From: CAZXWK01 sp964644675
GTDB taxonomy: Bacteria > Actinomycetota > Coriobacteriia > Anaerosomatales > JAAXUF01
Assembly: GCA_964644675.1 (NCBI GenBank)
Contig: CAZXWK010000001.1
Coordinates: 62,001 to 126,000, forward strand
DNA: 64,000 nt
Direction of reading: 5' to 3'
Both the position numbers and the translations under genes were made by a program. The notes under the pieces are model-generated. The model saw nothing but the letters and a program-made list of their open reading frames with translations, had not been told where the DNA came from and searched no databases. This document shows, one piece after another, positions 18,326 to 25,634 of the stretch. How positions within the stretch are numbered: the stretch's first letter is position 1; each line of letters opens with the position of its first letter.

Positions 18326-18928
18326 TCACGCCGAACCCGTTCCGAACAGGTGCTGTTGGCTCTGCAGCGGCTCTCCCGCCCCGGGGAGCTGCCCGGAGCG
18401 AATCGCCTCGGCGATGTCGTCGAGCCAGTCGATGGTCGTCCGCTCCTGCGCAATCGCGCCCTCGAAGGCCGAGCCCCTCAGTGCAGCCTCCCGGGCCGTC
18501 GAGCCGGTCTCCTGGGCGAATAGGACGGCTTCCCCGCGCAGTGCGTCGAGTCGGGTCTGGTGTCTGGACCGCCGGCTCTCGATGACGTCCAGCAGCTCGC
18601 CCTCGGGAAGTGCGGCTGCGAAGTACAGCCACAGCAGTAGGGGGTCGCGGGCGGAGGCGAGGGCGGGCGATTCGCGCAGCCACGCAGTGAGGGCGTCTCG
18701 GCCTGCGGGGGTGATCTCATAGACACGGCGGTCGGGCCGACCCGCCTGGCGCTTCCGCGTCGAGGAGATCAAGCGGGCGCCCTGCAGCCGCTCCAGAGTG
18801 CGGTAGATCTGCGCCTGGTCGGCGGTCCAGATGAAGCGAGCGTCGTGATCGAAGCAGCGTGTCTTGAGGTCGTAGCCCGATCGCGGCCGCTCGCTGAGGA
18901 AGCCCAGGATCGCGGCTTCTAGCGACAT
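18326..18928 (-). CDS. PadR-family transcriptional regulator
   Basis: Repressor of 200 residues. The N-terminal PadR winged helix (MSLEAAILGFL, then YRTLERLQGARLIS and RRVYEITPAGRDAL) is followed by a C-terminal helical dimerisation arm (Vir_act_alpha_C type). The start at 18928 has AGGGGG upstream and begins exactly at the family N-terminus; an in-frame codon at 18964 lies in the promoter. It is followed by the flavin reductase gene, its probable target, and preceded by an AT-rich repeated operator. Confidence 0.85.
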   Translation of the reverse strand: MSLEAAILGFLSERPRSGYDLKTRCFDHDARFIWTADQAQIYRTLERLQGARLISSTRKRQAGRPDRRVYEITPAGRDALTAWLRESPALASARDPLLLWLYFAAALPEGELLDVIESRRSRHQTRLDALRGEAVLFAQETGSTAREAALRGSAFEGAIAQERTTIDWLDDIAEAIRSGQLPGAGEPLQSQQHLFGTGSA

Positions 18929-18954
18929 CCTCTGGCCCCCTCTGATGAATACAT

Positions 18955-18982
18955 GACAAAACATATACTAGACAAGACATAT
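18955..18982 (-). promoter_or_regulatory. Tandem 12-bp repeats in the padR promoter
   Basis: GACAAAACATAT (18955-18966) and GACAAGACATAT (18971-18982) repeat with a 4-bp spacer, a 16-bp period, in an AT-rich patch that stands out from its surroundings. On the minus strand they read ATATGTYTTGTC, containing the ATGT half-site used by PadR proteins. A possible -35 (TTGTCT) and -10 (TGTATT) overlap them, so this is a likely autoregulatory operator. Confidence 0.55.
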
Positions 18983-19087
18983 ATGAATAGCAAGTCTCGA
19001 CCAAAGGCTGAGGTAGGCCGCATTTGCGCAGCTCAGAAAGCTCTCGTCGAGCTCAAGTCAGGGTGGAGGGTAGTCCAAGCCCAGACA

Positions 19088-19123
19088 CGAAGAGACCCGG
19101 CTCTGCCAAACCGGGTCTCTTCG
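19088..19123 (-). terminator. Perfect 13-bp inverted repeat terminator
   Basis: CGAAGAGACCCGG pairs perfectly with CCGGGTCTCTTCG around a 10-base loop. It lies downstream of the SHOCT gene on the minus strand. No U-tract is visible on either side. Confidence 0.65.
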
Positions 19124-19178
19124 CACAAGGAGGGGGAAAGCACGGCGCTTGGGGTGTGAGCGCCTGAATAGGGGCGTT

Positions 19179-19403
19179 CTAGCGGCGCAGGATCACGAGC
19201 ATGCGCTCGTATTCCTCGGCTGAGATCTCGCCCTTCGCGTAGCGGTGGGCAAGGATCCTCTCGGCTTCGTCGAGGGGCGACGTCGGCCGGGCGGGAGCGG
19301 TCGCGTGGGCCGCGTTGCCGGCGAACACGCCGGTGGTACGACCGACGACCGCAAGGGCGGCGTACGCGGTCAGGCCGGCGATGACGACAAGTGCCAGGTA
19401 CAT
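19179..19403 (-). CDS. Small SHOCT-domain membrane protein
   Basis: Protein of 74 residues: one N-terminal TM helix (about 3-22), a short Ala/Pro/Thr linker, and a C-terminal SHOCT motif (LDEAERILAHRYAKGEIS then AEEYERML). SHOCT segments are short oligomerisation modules on many membrane proteins; the specific role is unknown. It stands alone, with a strong inverted repeat downstream. Confidence 0.7.
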   Translation of the reverse strand: MYLALVVIAGLTAYAALAVVGRTTGVFAGNAAHATAPARPTSPLDEAERILAHRYAKGEISAEEYERMLVILRR

Positions 19404-19532
19404 CTCGGCCTCCTTCTCTTCGTCGGGTTCGGTTGCCGCAACCTCACTATCGGCGAAGGGTGCGAAGGCGGAATGAACGCCGCGTGGAGAAGGTATGGAT
19501 TGGAAATTGGAGCGGTCTCACGCGACGGCGTG

Positions 19533-20531
19533 CTAGACCTCGCTCGGCTCGGGTTCGAGAAGTGGTTCCTCGGCGAGGCTTCTCGCGGCGTCGTCCGCGG
19601 GGGGTCGACGGGGCGGTCGCGTGGGCGCGCCGGTCGCGAGCGCGACGCCGCCGACGATGACGACCATTCCCGCCAGCGTGGCTCCCGTGATGGGCTCCGG
19701 CGGCACCAGGCCGATCCTGCCGGCGAGGGCGCCGGCGAACACGGCGATCACCGGATTCACGTACGCGTACGTCATCACCTTGCTCGCGGGCAGGTGCTTG
19801 AGCGCGTAGGTGAAAGCGGTGAATGCGATCGCGCTGCCGAACACGATGAGGTAGAGGAGGGCCGACATCGCCTTGGCGTTGAAGGTCACGAGAGGCCATT
19901 CGCCGCGGATGGCCGCGATCGCGATCAGAACCAGTCCCGCGGCGAGCATCTCGTAGGCGGTCATGACGGTGTTGTCGCAGGTGACCGGGTGACGCTTGGA
20001 GTAGATCGAGCCGCTCGCCCACAGCCAAGTGCCCACGATCTGCAGGCCTATCCCGAGCAGCTCCGTCGCTCCCGCCGAAACGCCGACGAGCCTGGGCCAC
20101 AACAGCACGCCCAGACCGGCGAACCCGACCGCCAGCCCGATCCAGCCGAGCCTGCTGGGACGCTGCATGTCGGGGAACGCCGACTCCGCGAGCGCGATCC
20201 ACAGCGGAAGCAGCGCGACCACGAGTGCCGAGATACCGGAAGGCACGTTCTGCTCGGCGAGGAAGGTGAAGTATTGGCCGCCCACGATGAGCAGGATGCC
20301 GACGATGACCGATACGCGGAGGTCCTTGGCGGAGATCCTGAGGGGCACGCGCCTCCACGCCGCGATGCCGAACATGATCGCCGCGGCCGGTATCTGGCGC
20401 ATCGCCGCGTAGGCTGTCGGCGGCAGCCCGGCGTCGAGACCGACCTTGATGGCGAGGTACGTGGTGCCCCACACCACGTACATGATCAGCATCGAGAGGA
20501 CGACCTTGAAGCGATTCGAGGGGGCGGACAC
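19533..20531 (-). CDS. EamA/DMT-superfamily metabolite exporter
   Basis: Ten-TM drug/metabolite transporter of about 332 residues with two EamA repeats. The first starts at MYVVWGTTYLAIKVG and the second around GTWLWASGSIYSKR. The C-terminal tail is Pro/Arg/Glu-rich and cytoplasmic. Family members export amino acids or other small metabolites; the substrate is unknown. A GTG at 20531 with GAGGAG four bases before is preferred; a GTG at 20543 is also in frame. Divergent from the Nudix gene. Confidence 0.8.
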   Translation of the reverse strand: MSAPSNRFKVVLSMLIMYVVWGTTYLAIKVGLDAGLPPTAYAAMRQIPAAAIMFGIAAWRRVPLRISAKDLRVSVIVGILLIVGGQYFTFLAEQNVPSGISALVVALLPLWIALAESAFPDMQRPSRLGWIGLAVGFAGLGVLLWPRLVGVSAGATELLGIGLQIVGTWLWASGSIYSKRHPVTCDNTVMTAYEMLAAGLVLIAIAAIRGEWPLVTFNAKAMSALLYLIVFGSAIAFTAFTYALKHLPASKVMTYAYVNPVIAVFAGALAGRIGLVPPEPITGATLAGMVVIVGGVALATGAPTRPPRRPPADDAARSLAEEPLLEPEPSEV

Positions 20532-20626
20532 GAAGCTCCTCACCAGGCTGTAGGCTGCGACATCTTGCCACTGTAGCGCTCCGGGCGCGGGGGTGCAGGA
20601 CGCCTCACGCGCTCGCGCGCCTCGGT

Positions 20627-20632
20627 TACACT
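20627..20632 (+). promoter_or_regulatory. -10 element placing transcription at the Nudix start codon
   Basis: TACACT ends six bases before the ATG at 20639. A transcript starting at the usual distance would begin at or next to the ATG, so this gene may be translated from a leaderless mRNA. The GGAG between them is too close to work as an SD. Confidence 0.4.
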
Positions 20633-20638
20633 GGAGCC

Positions 20639-21085
20639 ATGACGGAGTATACGTACGAGTACCCGAGACCCGCCTTCACCTGCGACACCGTCGTGTTCGC
20701 CGGTCCCTCGGCCGCGCGCAAGGTCCTGCTCGTTCGGCGCGGAGCCGAACCGTTCCTGGGCTGCTGGGCGCTCCCCGGCGGCTTTGTCGACGAAGGCGAA
20801 CGCCCGGTCGAAGCCGCGCGCCGCGAGCTCGCGGAGGAAACGGGGCTGATCTGGGAGGGCCCGCTCGTGCCCGTGGGAACGTTCGGCGATCCCGGCCGCG
20901 ACCCGCGCGGGTGGGTGGTGACCGCGGCGTATCTCGCCGACATCGGTCTCGAGCCGCTGACGGTCGTAGGCGGGGACGACGCCTCGGAGGCGGCCTGGTT
21001 CTTCGCCGACGAGTTGCCGTCGAAGCTCGCATTCGACCACGACGAAGTCATCGCCGCCGCCTTGTGGCGGCTGCGGTGCCTGTAG
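20639..21085 (+). CDS. Nudix hydrolase (ADP-ribose pyrophosphatase-like)
   Basis: Nudix enzyme of 148 residues that hydrolyses nucleoside-diphosphate derivatives. A complete Nudix box runs from GGFVDEGE to RRELAEETGL (GX5EX7REUXEEXGU). The N-terminal YPRPAFTCDTVVF pattern resembles ADP-ribose pyrophosphatases and the Nudix domain of NrtR, but there is no C-terminal DNA-binding domain here. It is followed after 10 bp by a small membrane protein gene and then the methionine operon. Confidence 0.85.
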   Translation: MTEYTYEYPRPAFTCDTVVFAGPSAARKVLLVRRGAEPFLGCWALPGGFVDEGERPVEAARRELAEETGLIWEGPLVPVGTFGDPGRDPRGWVVTAAYLADIGLEPLTVVGGDDASEAAWFFADELPSKLAFDHDEVIAAALWRLRCL

Positions 21086-21095
21086 GGGGTAGCGC

Positions 21096-21428
21096 GTGTA
21101 CTTCGGGTACGTGAGCCTGGTCAGCTATCCCTTCGTCTCGTTCGGCTTCTGGGTCGTCCTCATCGCCACGGTCGGGTTCACGCTCGTGTACCCGGTCGGC
21201 TCCTCAAGAGGCCGCCGGGCGGCGGAGCAGTGGATCCGCGCGTGCGTGGTGCTTCTCGTGGTGGGCGGGGTCGCCGACGTGACCTGGGCGGTACTCAGCG
21301 GCCAGTGGTCGGCCTTCATGGCCACGTTCGGGTCCGGCCCGCTTGTCGAGATGGCGATGCTCGGCACGCTCGTCGTGGGCTCGATGTGGTTCATGGCGGT
21401 CCGCTACACGCAGGGCCTCGAGAAGTAG
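21096..21428 (+). CDS. Small three-TM membrane protein of unknown function
   Basis: Protein of 110 residues with three hydrophobic helices (about 14-32, 48-68 and 85-103) separated by short basic or polar loops; I do not recognise the family. The GTG start lies 10 bp after the Nudix gene and the stop 64 bp before metH, so it is probably in the same transcript as one or both. Confidence 0.55.
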   Translation: MYFGYVSLVSYPFVSFGFWVVLIATVGFTLVYPVGSSRGRRAAEQWIRACVVLLVVGGVADVTWAVLSGQWSAFMATFGSGPLVEMAMLGTLVVGSMWFMAVRYTQGLEK

Positions 21429-21492
21429 TACTCTCTACGCTCCCTCGACGGGGAATCACACCGTCAGGAGCGCCGCCTGGGAAGGACCAGCC

Positions 21493-23955
21493 ATGCCCGA
21501 CATCATGATGCGACTTGGCCGCGACGTGCTCGTGCTCGAAGGGGCGATGGGCACGATGTTGCACCGCGCCGGGCTTCCCGCGGGCGAGTGCCCCGAACTG
21601 CTCAACGTCACGGCGCCCGAGATGGTGAGCGACGTGCACCGGCTCTACGCGCTCGCCGGTGCCGACTGCTGCACCACGAACACCTTCGGCGGTTCGCGGC
21701 CCAAGCTCGCCGAATACGGCTACGCCGATCGCGTCGCGGAGCTCAACCGGGCTGCGGTGCGGATCTGCAAGGCGGACGGTGCCGCGCACGTGCTCGCCGA
21801 CGTCGGCCCCACGGGGCTGGTCATGGAGCCGCTCGGCACGGCGACCTTCGACGAGCTCTTCGCGGTCTTCGCCGAGCAGATCGCCGCGCTCGCCGCCGAG
21901 AAGCCGGACGCGATCTTCTTCGAGACGTTCACCGACATCGCCGAGCTGCGCTGCGGCGTTCTGGCCGCCAAGTCCGTGTGCGACCTCCCGGTCTTCGCGA
22001 GTTGCACCTTTGGGATGTCGGGACGCATGGACCTCTCCGGGACCGATCCCGCGACCGCGGCCGTCATCCTCGAGGCGGCGGGCGCCGACGCGGTGGGACT
22101 CAACTGCGGCCTGGGCCCGGAGCAGATGCTCCCGCTCGCCGAGACGATGGTCCGCGCGACGAAGCTGCCGGTGATCGTGCAGCCCAACGCCGGGCTGCCC
22201 TTCCTCGACGACGAGGGCCATACGGTGTTCCCGGGCACTCCGCACGAGATGGGTCGGTTCGCTGCCGACGCGCGAGCCGTCGGCGCCGCCGCCGTGGGCT
22301 CGTGCTGCGGCTCGACGCCTGCGTTCACCGGAGCGATCGTCGACGCCGTGGCCGACCGGGACGTCGTCGAGATCGCGGAGCGAGGCTACTCGGACGCCCC
22401 GATCGCGGGACCGCGCAAGGTCGTCACCTTCGGTCCCGGTTCCCCGGTCCGTATCGTCGGCGAGCGCATCAACCCGACGGGCAAGCCCAAGCTCAAGGAG
22501 ACGCTGCTCGCGGGCTCGATGAGCGTCGTGCGCGCGTATGCGGCCGAGCAGGAGGCCGCAGGGGCCGACGTGCTCGACGTGAACGTAGGCGCGGCGGGGG
22601 TGGACGCGGCGACCACGCTGCCTGCCGCGGTGATCGCGCTCTCCGGTTCCACCGATCTGCCGCTCGTGCTCGACACCACCGACCCGATGGCGCTCGAGGC
22701 GGCGTTGCGCGTCTACCCCGGCCGTGCGCTGATCAACAGCGTCAACGGAGATCCCGAGTCGATGGCGACGGTGCTGCCGCTCGCCGCGAAGTACGGCGCG
22801 GCGCTCGTGGTGCTCGCGCTTGACGACGAGGGGATCCCCGCCGACGTCGAAGGGCGCGTGGCCATCGTCGAGCGCGTCCGTGCCGCGGCGGTCGCGGCCG
22901 GCATCGCCGAGCGCGACCTGATCGTGGACTCGCTGGTCATGACGGCGGCAACCGACGCCCACGCGCCGCGGGTCACGGTGGAGACGCTCGCGCGCGTGCA
23001 CGAGTCGGGCCTGGCGACGCTGCTCGGCGTCTCCAACGTCAGCCACGGGCTGCCGGATCGCGCGCTTCTCAACGCCGCGTTCTTCGATGCGGCGGCCGCC
23101 TCCGGGCTCGACGCCGCGATCCTGAACCCCAACGACCGGGTGGTGATGCAGGCGGTCGAGCTCGCGAACAGCGCCCGCGCGGCAGGGGAGGCGTCCGACG
23201 CCCACGGCGAAGCGTGGGCGGCGTGGGACGCCGCGTACGAGGCCGCGCTCGCAGATGCGGCCGCGGGCACCGACGCGCTTGCGGGCGCGGCCGAGGGAGT
23301 CGGCGGCCCGGGCGGCGCCGCGCCCGAGCCTCGCGCGGCCCTCGAGACCGCGGTGCTGCGCGGCGACGCCGACGCCTCTCCGGGGCTGGTGGACGCGGTC
23401 ATCGCAGCCGGCACGCCCGCGACCGAGGTCATCGGCGCCGTGCTCACGCCGGCGATCCAGCGCCTGGGCGACGCGTACGGCCGCGGCGAGGCGTTCCTGC
23501 CGCAGATGATGATCGCCGCCGACGCCATGAAGGCCGCCGTCGCGCGCGTGAAGGAACACCTGCCCGAGGGCGAGGGCGTCTCGGAGGGGCGCGTCGTCTT
23601 CGCGACCGTGAAGGGCGACATCCACTCCATCGGCAAGGACATCTGCGTCTCGCTGCTCGAGAGCCAGGGCTTCGACGTCGAGGACCTGGGCGTGGACGTA
23701 CCGGCCGAGAAGGTCGTCTCGGCGGCGGCGGATGCGGATGCCGTCTGCCTCTCGGCGCTCATGACGACGACGCTGCCGGCGATGAAGGCGACGGTCGAGG
23801 CGGTCGGCTCGGCGGGCAACGTCCCGGTCTTCGTGGGCGGCGCGGTGGTCACCGCGGATTGGGCGGCGGGCGTGGGCGCGGGGTATTCTGCAGACGCGCC
23901 CGGCTGCGTCGCGGCGGTGCGCGAAGCGATCGTCGGCCGACGGAGCGGTTCATGA
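21493..23955 (+). CDS. metH: Cobalamin-dependent methionine synthase lacking the reactivation domain
   Basis: Transfers methyl from 5-methyl-THF to homocysteine through B12; 820 residues. The homocysteine module (about 1-290) has zinc cysteines Cys205 (LNCGLG) and Cys271/272 (GSCCGSTP). The folate (pterin-binding) module is at about 310-590 (VGERINPTGKPK). The B12 cap and binding modules (about 650-820) carry the axial His711 in GDIHSIGKD. The chain then stops: the AdoMet activation domain of E. coli MetH (1227 residues) is missing. An Ala-rich insert lies at about 575-625. The gene overlaps metV by 4 bp. Confidence 0.9.
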   Translation: MPDIMMRLGRDVLVLEGAMGTMLHRAGLPAGECPELLNVTAPEMVSDVHRLYALAGADCCTTNTFGGSRPKLAEYGYADRVAELNRAAVRICKADGAAHVLADVGPTGLVMEPLGTATFDELFAVFAEQIAALAAEKPDAIFFETFTDIAELRCGVLAAKSVCDLPVFASCTFGMSGRMDLSGTDPATAAVILEAAGADAVGLNCGLGPEQMLPLAETMVRATKLPVIVQPNAGLPFLDDEGHTVFPGTPHEMGRFAADARAVGAAAVGSCCGSTPAFTGAIVDAVADRDVVEIAERGYSDAPIAGPRKVVTFGPGSPVRIVGERINPTGKPKLKETLLAGSMSVVRAYAAEQEAAGADVLDVNVGAAGVDAATTLPAAVIALSGSTDLPLVLDTTDPMALEAALRVYPGRALINSVNGDPESMATVLPLAAKYGAALVVLALDDEGIPADVEGRVAIVERVRAAAVAAGIAERDLIVDSLVMTAATDAHAPRVTVETLARVHESGLATLLGVSNVSHGLPDRALLNAAFFDAAAASGLDAAILNPNDRVVMQAVELANSARAAGEASDAHGEAWAAWDAAYEAALADAAAGTDALAGAAEGVGGPGGAAPEPRAALETAVLRGDADASPGLVDAVIAAGTPATEVIGAVLTPAIQRLGDAYGRGEAFLPQMMIAADAMKAAVARVKEHLPEGEGVSEGRVVFATVKGDIHSIGKDICVSLLESQGFDVEDLGVDVPAEKVVSAAADADAVCLSALMTTTLPAMKATVEAVGSAGNVPVFVGGAVVTADWAAGVGAGYSADAPGCVAAVREAIVGRRSGS

Positions 23956-24638
23956 TCATCACCAAGCCTAGAGCGTGGCAGCGGATCCTCGACAACCTCG
24001 CCGAGATCGGGGCGAAGCGCGTGTTCGTGATGGGCTGCGGAGAGTGCGCGACCGTGGCGCACACCGGCGGCGGCGCGGAGGTGCTCAAGGCCAAGGCGGC
24101 GCTCGAGAGCAAGGGCTACGAGGTCACGGGGACCGCCGTCGACGACGTCGCCTGCCACTCGGGTGGCACCAAGCTGCTCGTCCGCAAGAACTCGCCCGCC
24201 ATCGACGCCGCGGACGCGATCGTCGTCCTGACGTGCGGAGCCGGCGTCCAGACGGTCGCTGACGCGACGAGCAAGCCCGTCTTCCCCGGACTCGAGAGCG
24301 TGTTTCTCGGCAACGTCGTCAGGCACGGCGTGTTCGAGGAGCGCTGCCAGATGTGCGGCGACTGCGTGCTCGACAAGACCGCGGGCATCTGTCCCGTCAC
24401 GACGTGCCCCAAGGGCCTGCTCAACGGGCCGTGTGGCGGCATGTGGGACGGCAAGTGCGAGGTGCTCCGCGATCGCGAGTGCACGCACGTGCGGATCCAT
24501 CACCGGCTCGCTCAGCAGGGGCGCAGCCGGCTGAGGACCATCCCCGCCAAGGACTACTCGGCGAAGCTGAAGCCGGGTGCGGTCAACCTGCGCGACTCGG
24601 CGCTCGGGCGCGGCTCGGGCGGGGAGGAGCGCTCGTGA
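23952..24638 (+). CDS. metV: MetV-like methylene-THF reductase partner (zinc/Fe-S protein)
   Basis: Cysteine-rich protein of 228 residues of the methylene-tetrahydrofolate reductase C-terminal domain family (MetV). Cysteines occur in GCGECATVAH, VACHSGG and LTCGAG, and in a dense cluster CQMCGDC, CPVTTC, GPCGG, KCEV and RECTH. In acetogens MetV binds zinc and Fe-S clusters and forms a complex with MetF that reduces methylene-THF. It overlaps metH upstream (ATGA) and metF downstream (GTGA), so the three proteins are made together. Confidence 0.85.
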   Translation: MIITKPRAWQRILDNLAEIGAKRVFVMGCGECATVAHTGGGAEVLKAKAALESKGYEVTGTAVDDVACHSGGTKLLVRKNSPAIDAADAIVVLTCGAGVQTVADATSKPVFPGLESVFLGNVVRHGVFEERCQMCGDCVLDKTAGICPVTTCPKGLLNGPCGGMWDGKCEVLRDRECTHVRIHHRLAQQGRSRLRTIPAKDYSAKLKPGAVNLRDSALGRGSGGEERS

Positions 24639-25513
24639 GCCGGCTGCGCGAAGCGCTCGCGCGCGGCGAATTCGTCATCACCGGCGAAGTCGCGCCTCCT
24701 CACGGCACGGACTACTCGGCGATGCTGAGGAGCGTCGAGAAGCTCGCACCCGTCTGCCACGCGCTCAACGTCACCGACAACCAGGGCGCGACGCTGCACC
24801 TCAGCTCTCTTGCCGCCTCGCGCGTGGTGCTCGAGAACGGCGGGGGATGCGAGCCGATCTTCCAGCAGACGTGCCGGGACCGGAACCGGCTCGCGCTGCA
24901 GAGCGACCTGCTCGCGGCGTGGACGCTCGGGCTCGAGAACGTGCTCGTCGTGACGGGCGACGATCCCCGGGGCGGCGACCACGCGCAGGCGAAGGGCGTC
25001 TTCGACCTCGACTCGACGCAGCTCATCGAGGTCACGGCCAAGCTGAACGCCGGCGTCGACATGAACGGCTCGCCGCTCGACGGTGCGACTGACTTCTACA
25101 TCGGCGGCGCGCTGTTCCCCGAGGCCGAGCCCTGGGACATCCAACTCGAGCGCGCGCTGCAGAAGATCGAGGCGGGCGCGACGTTCTTCCAGACCCAGGC
25201 GATGACCGATCCCGAGAAGTTCGCGCGTGCGTACGATGCGCTGCGTCCCACGGGCGCCAAGATCATCGCCGGCGTGCTGCTGCTCAAGAACCCGCGCGTC
25301 ATCAGGTTCATCAACGAGAAGCTGGCCGGTCTCATGATCCCCGACCACATCGCCGAGAGGATCGCGCGGGCGGACGACCCGCTCGAGGAGTCGATCCAGC
25401 TCGCGATCGAGCAGGTGGAGCAGCTGCGTGACATCGCCGACGGCGTGCACATCATGCCCCTCGGCGCCGACGACGCCGTGCCGCGGATACTCGAGGGCGC
25501 GGGGCTCGTCTAG
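24635..25513 (+). CDS. metF: Methylenetetrahydrofolate reductase
   Basis: Flavin enzyme reducing 5,10-methylene-THF to 5-methyl-THF, 292 residues with a TIM-barrel fold. Recognisable strands are FVITGEVAPPHGTD, ALNVTDNQ, LVVTGDDPRGGDH (FAD/folate site), FYIGGALFP, FFQTQAMTDPEKF and AGVLLLKNPR. Its product is the methyl donor of MetH encoded two genes upstream, so the operon runs from one-carbon units to methionine. The GTG start sits within the metV stop. Confidence 0.92.
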   Translation: MSRLREALARGEFVITGEVAPPHGTDYSAMLRSVEKLAPVCHALNVTDNQGATLHLSSLAASRVVLENGGGCEPIFQQTCRDRNRLALQSDLLAAWTLGLENVLVVTGDDPRGGDHAQAKGVFDLDSTQLIEVTAKLNAGVDMNGSPLDGATDFYIGGALFPEAEPWDIQLERALQKIEAGATFFQTQAMTDPEKFARAYDALRPTGAKIIAGVLLLKNPRVIRFINEKLAGLMIPDHIAERIARADDPLEESIQLAIEQVEQLRDIADGVHIMPLGADDAVPRILEGAGLV

Positions 25514-25634
25514 GCGTCGTGTCGCGCCGATAACACGCTTGGCAGGCGTCGTGCTGTCGCGGCGTGAGATGCGCGGCTGCGATAGGGCCGCGTGCGCGCC
25601 ACGACCAACCCGAACGCACGACTGAAAGCACGCG

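Noticed and set aside
21391..23625. Very long open frame antisense to metH, and similar long antisense frames across the window
   Set aside because: High GC leaves few stop codons. The translations are Arg/His/Gly-rich without any domain, while the sense frame encodes clear MetH motifs.
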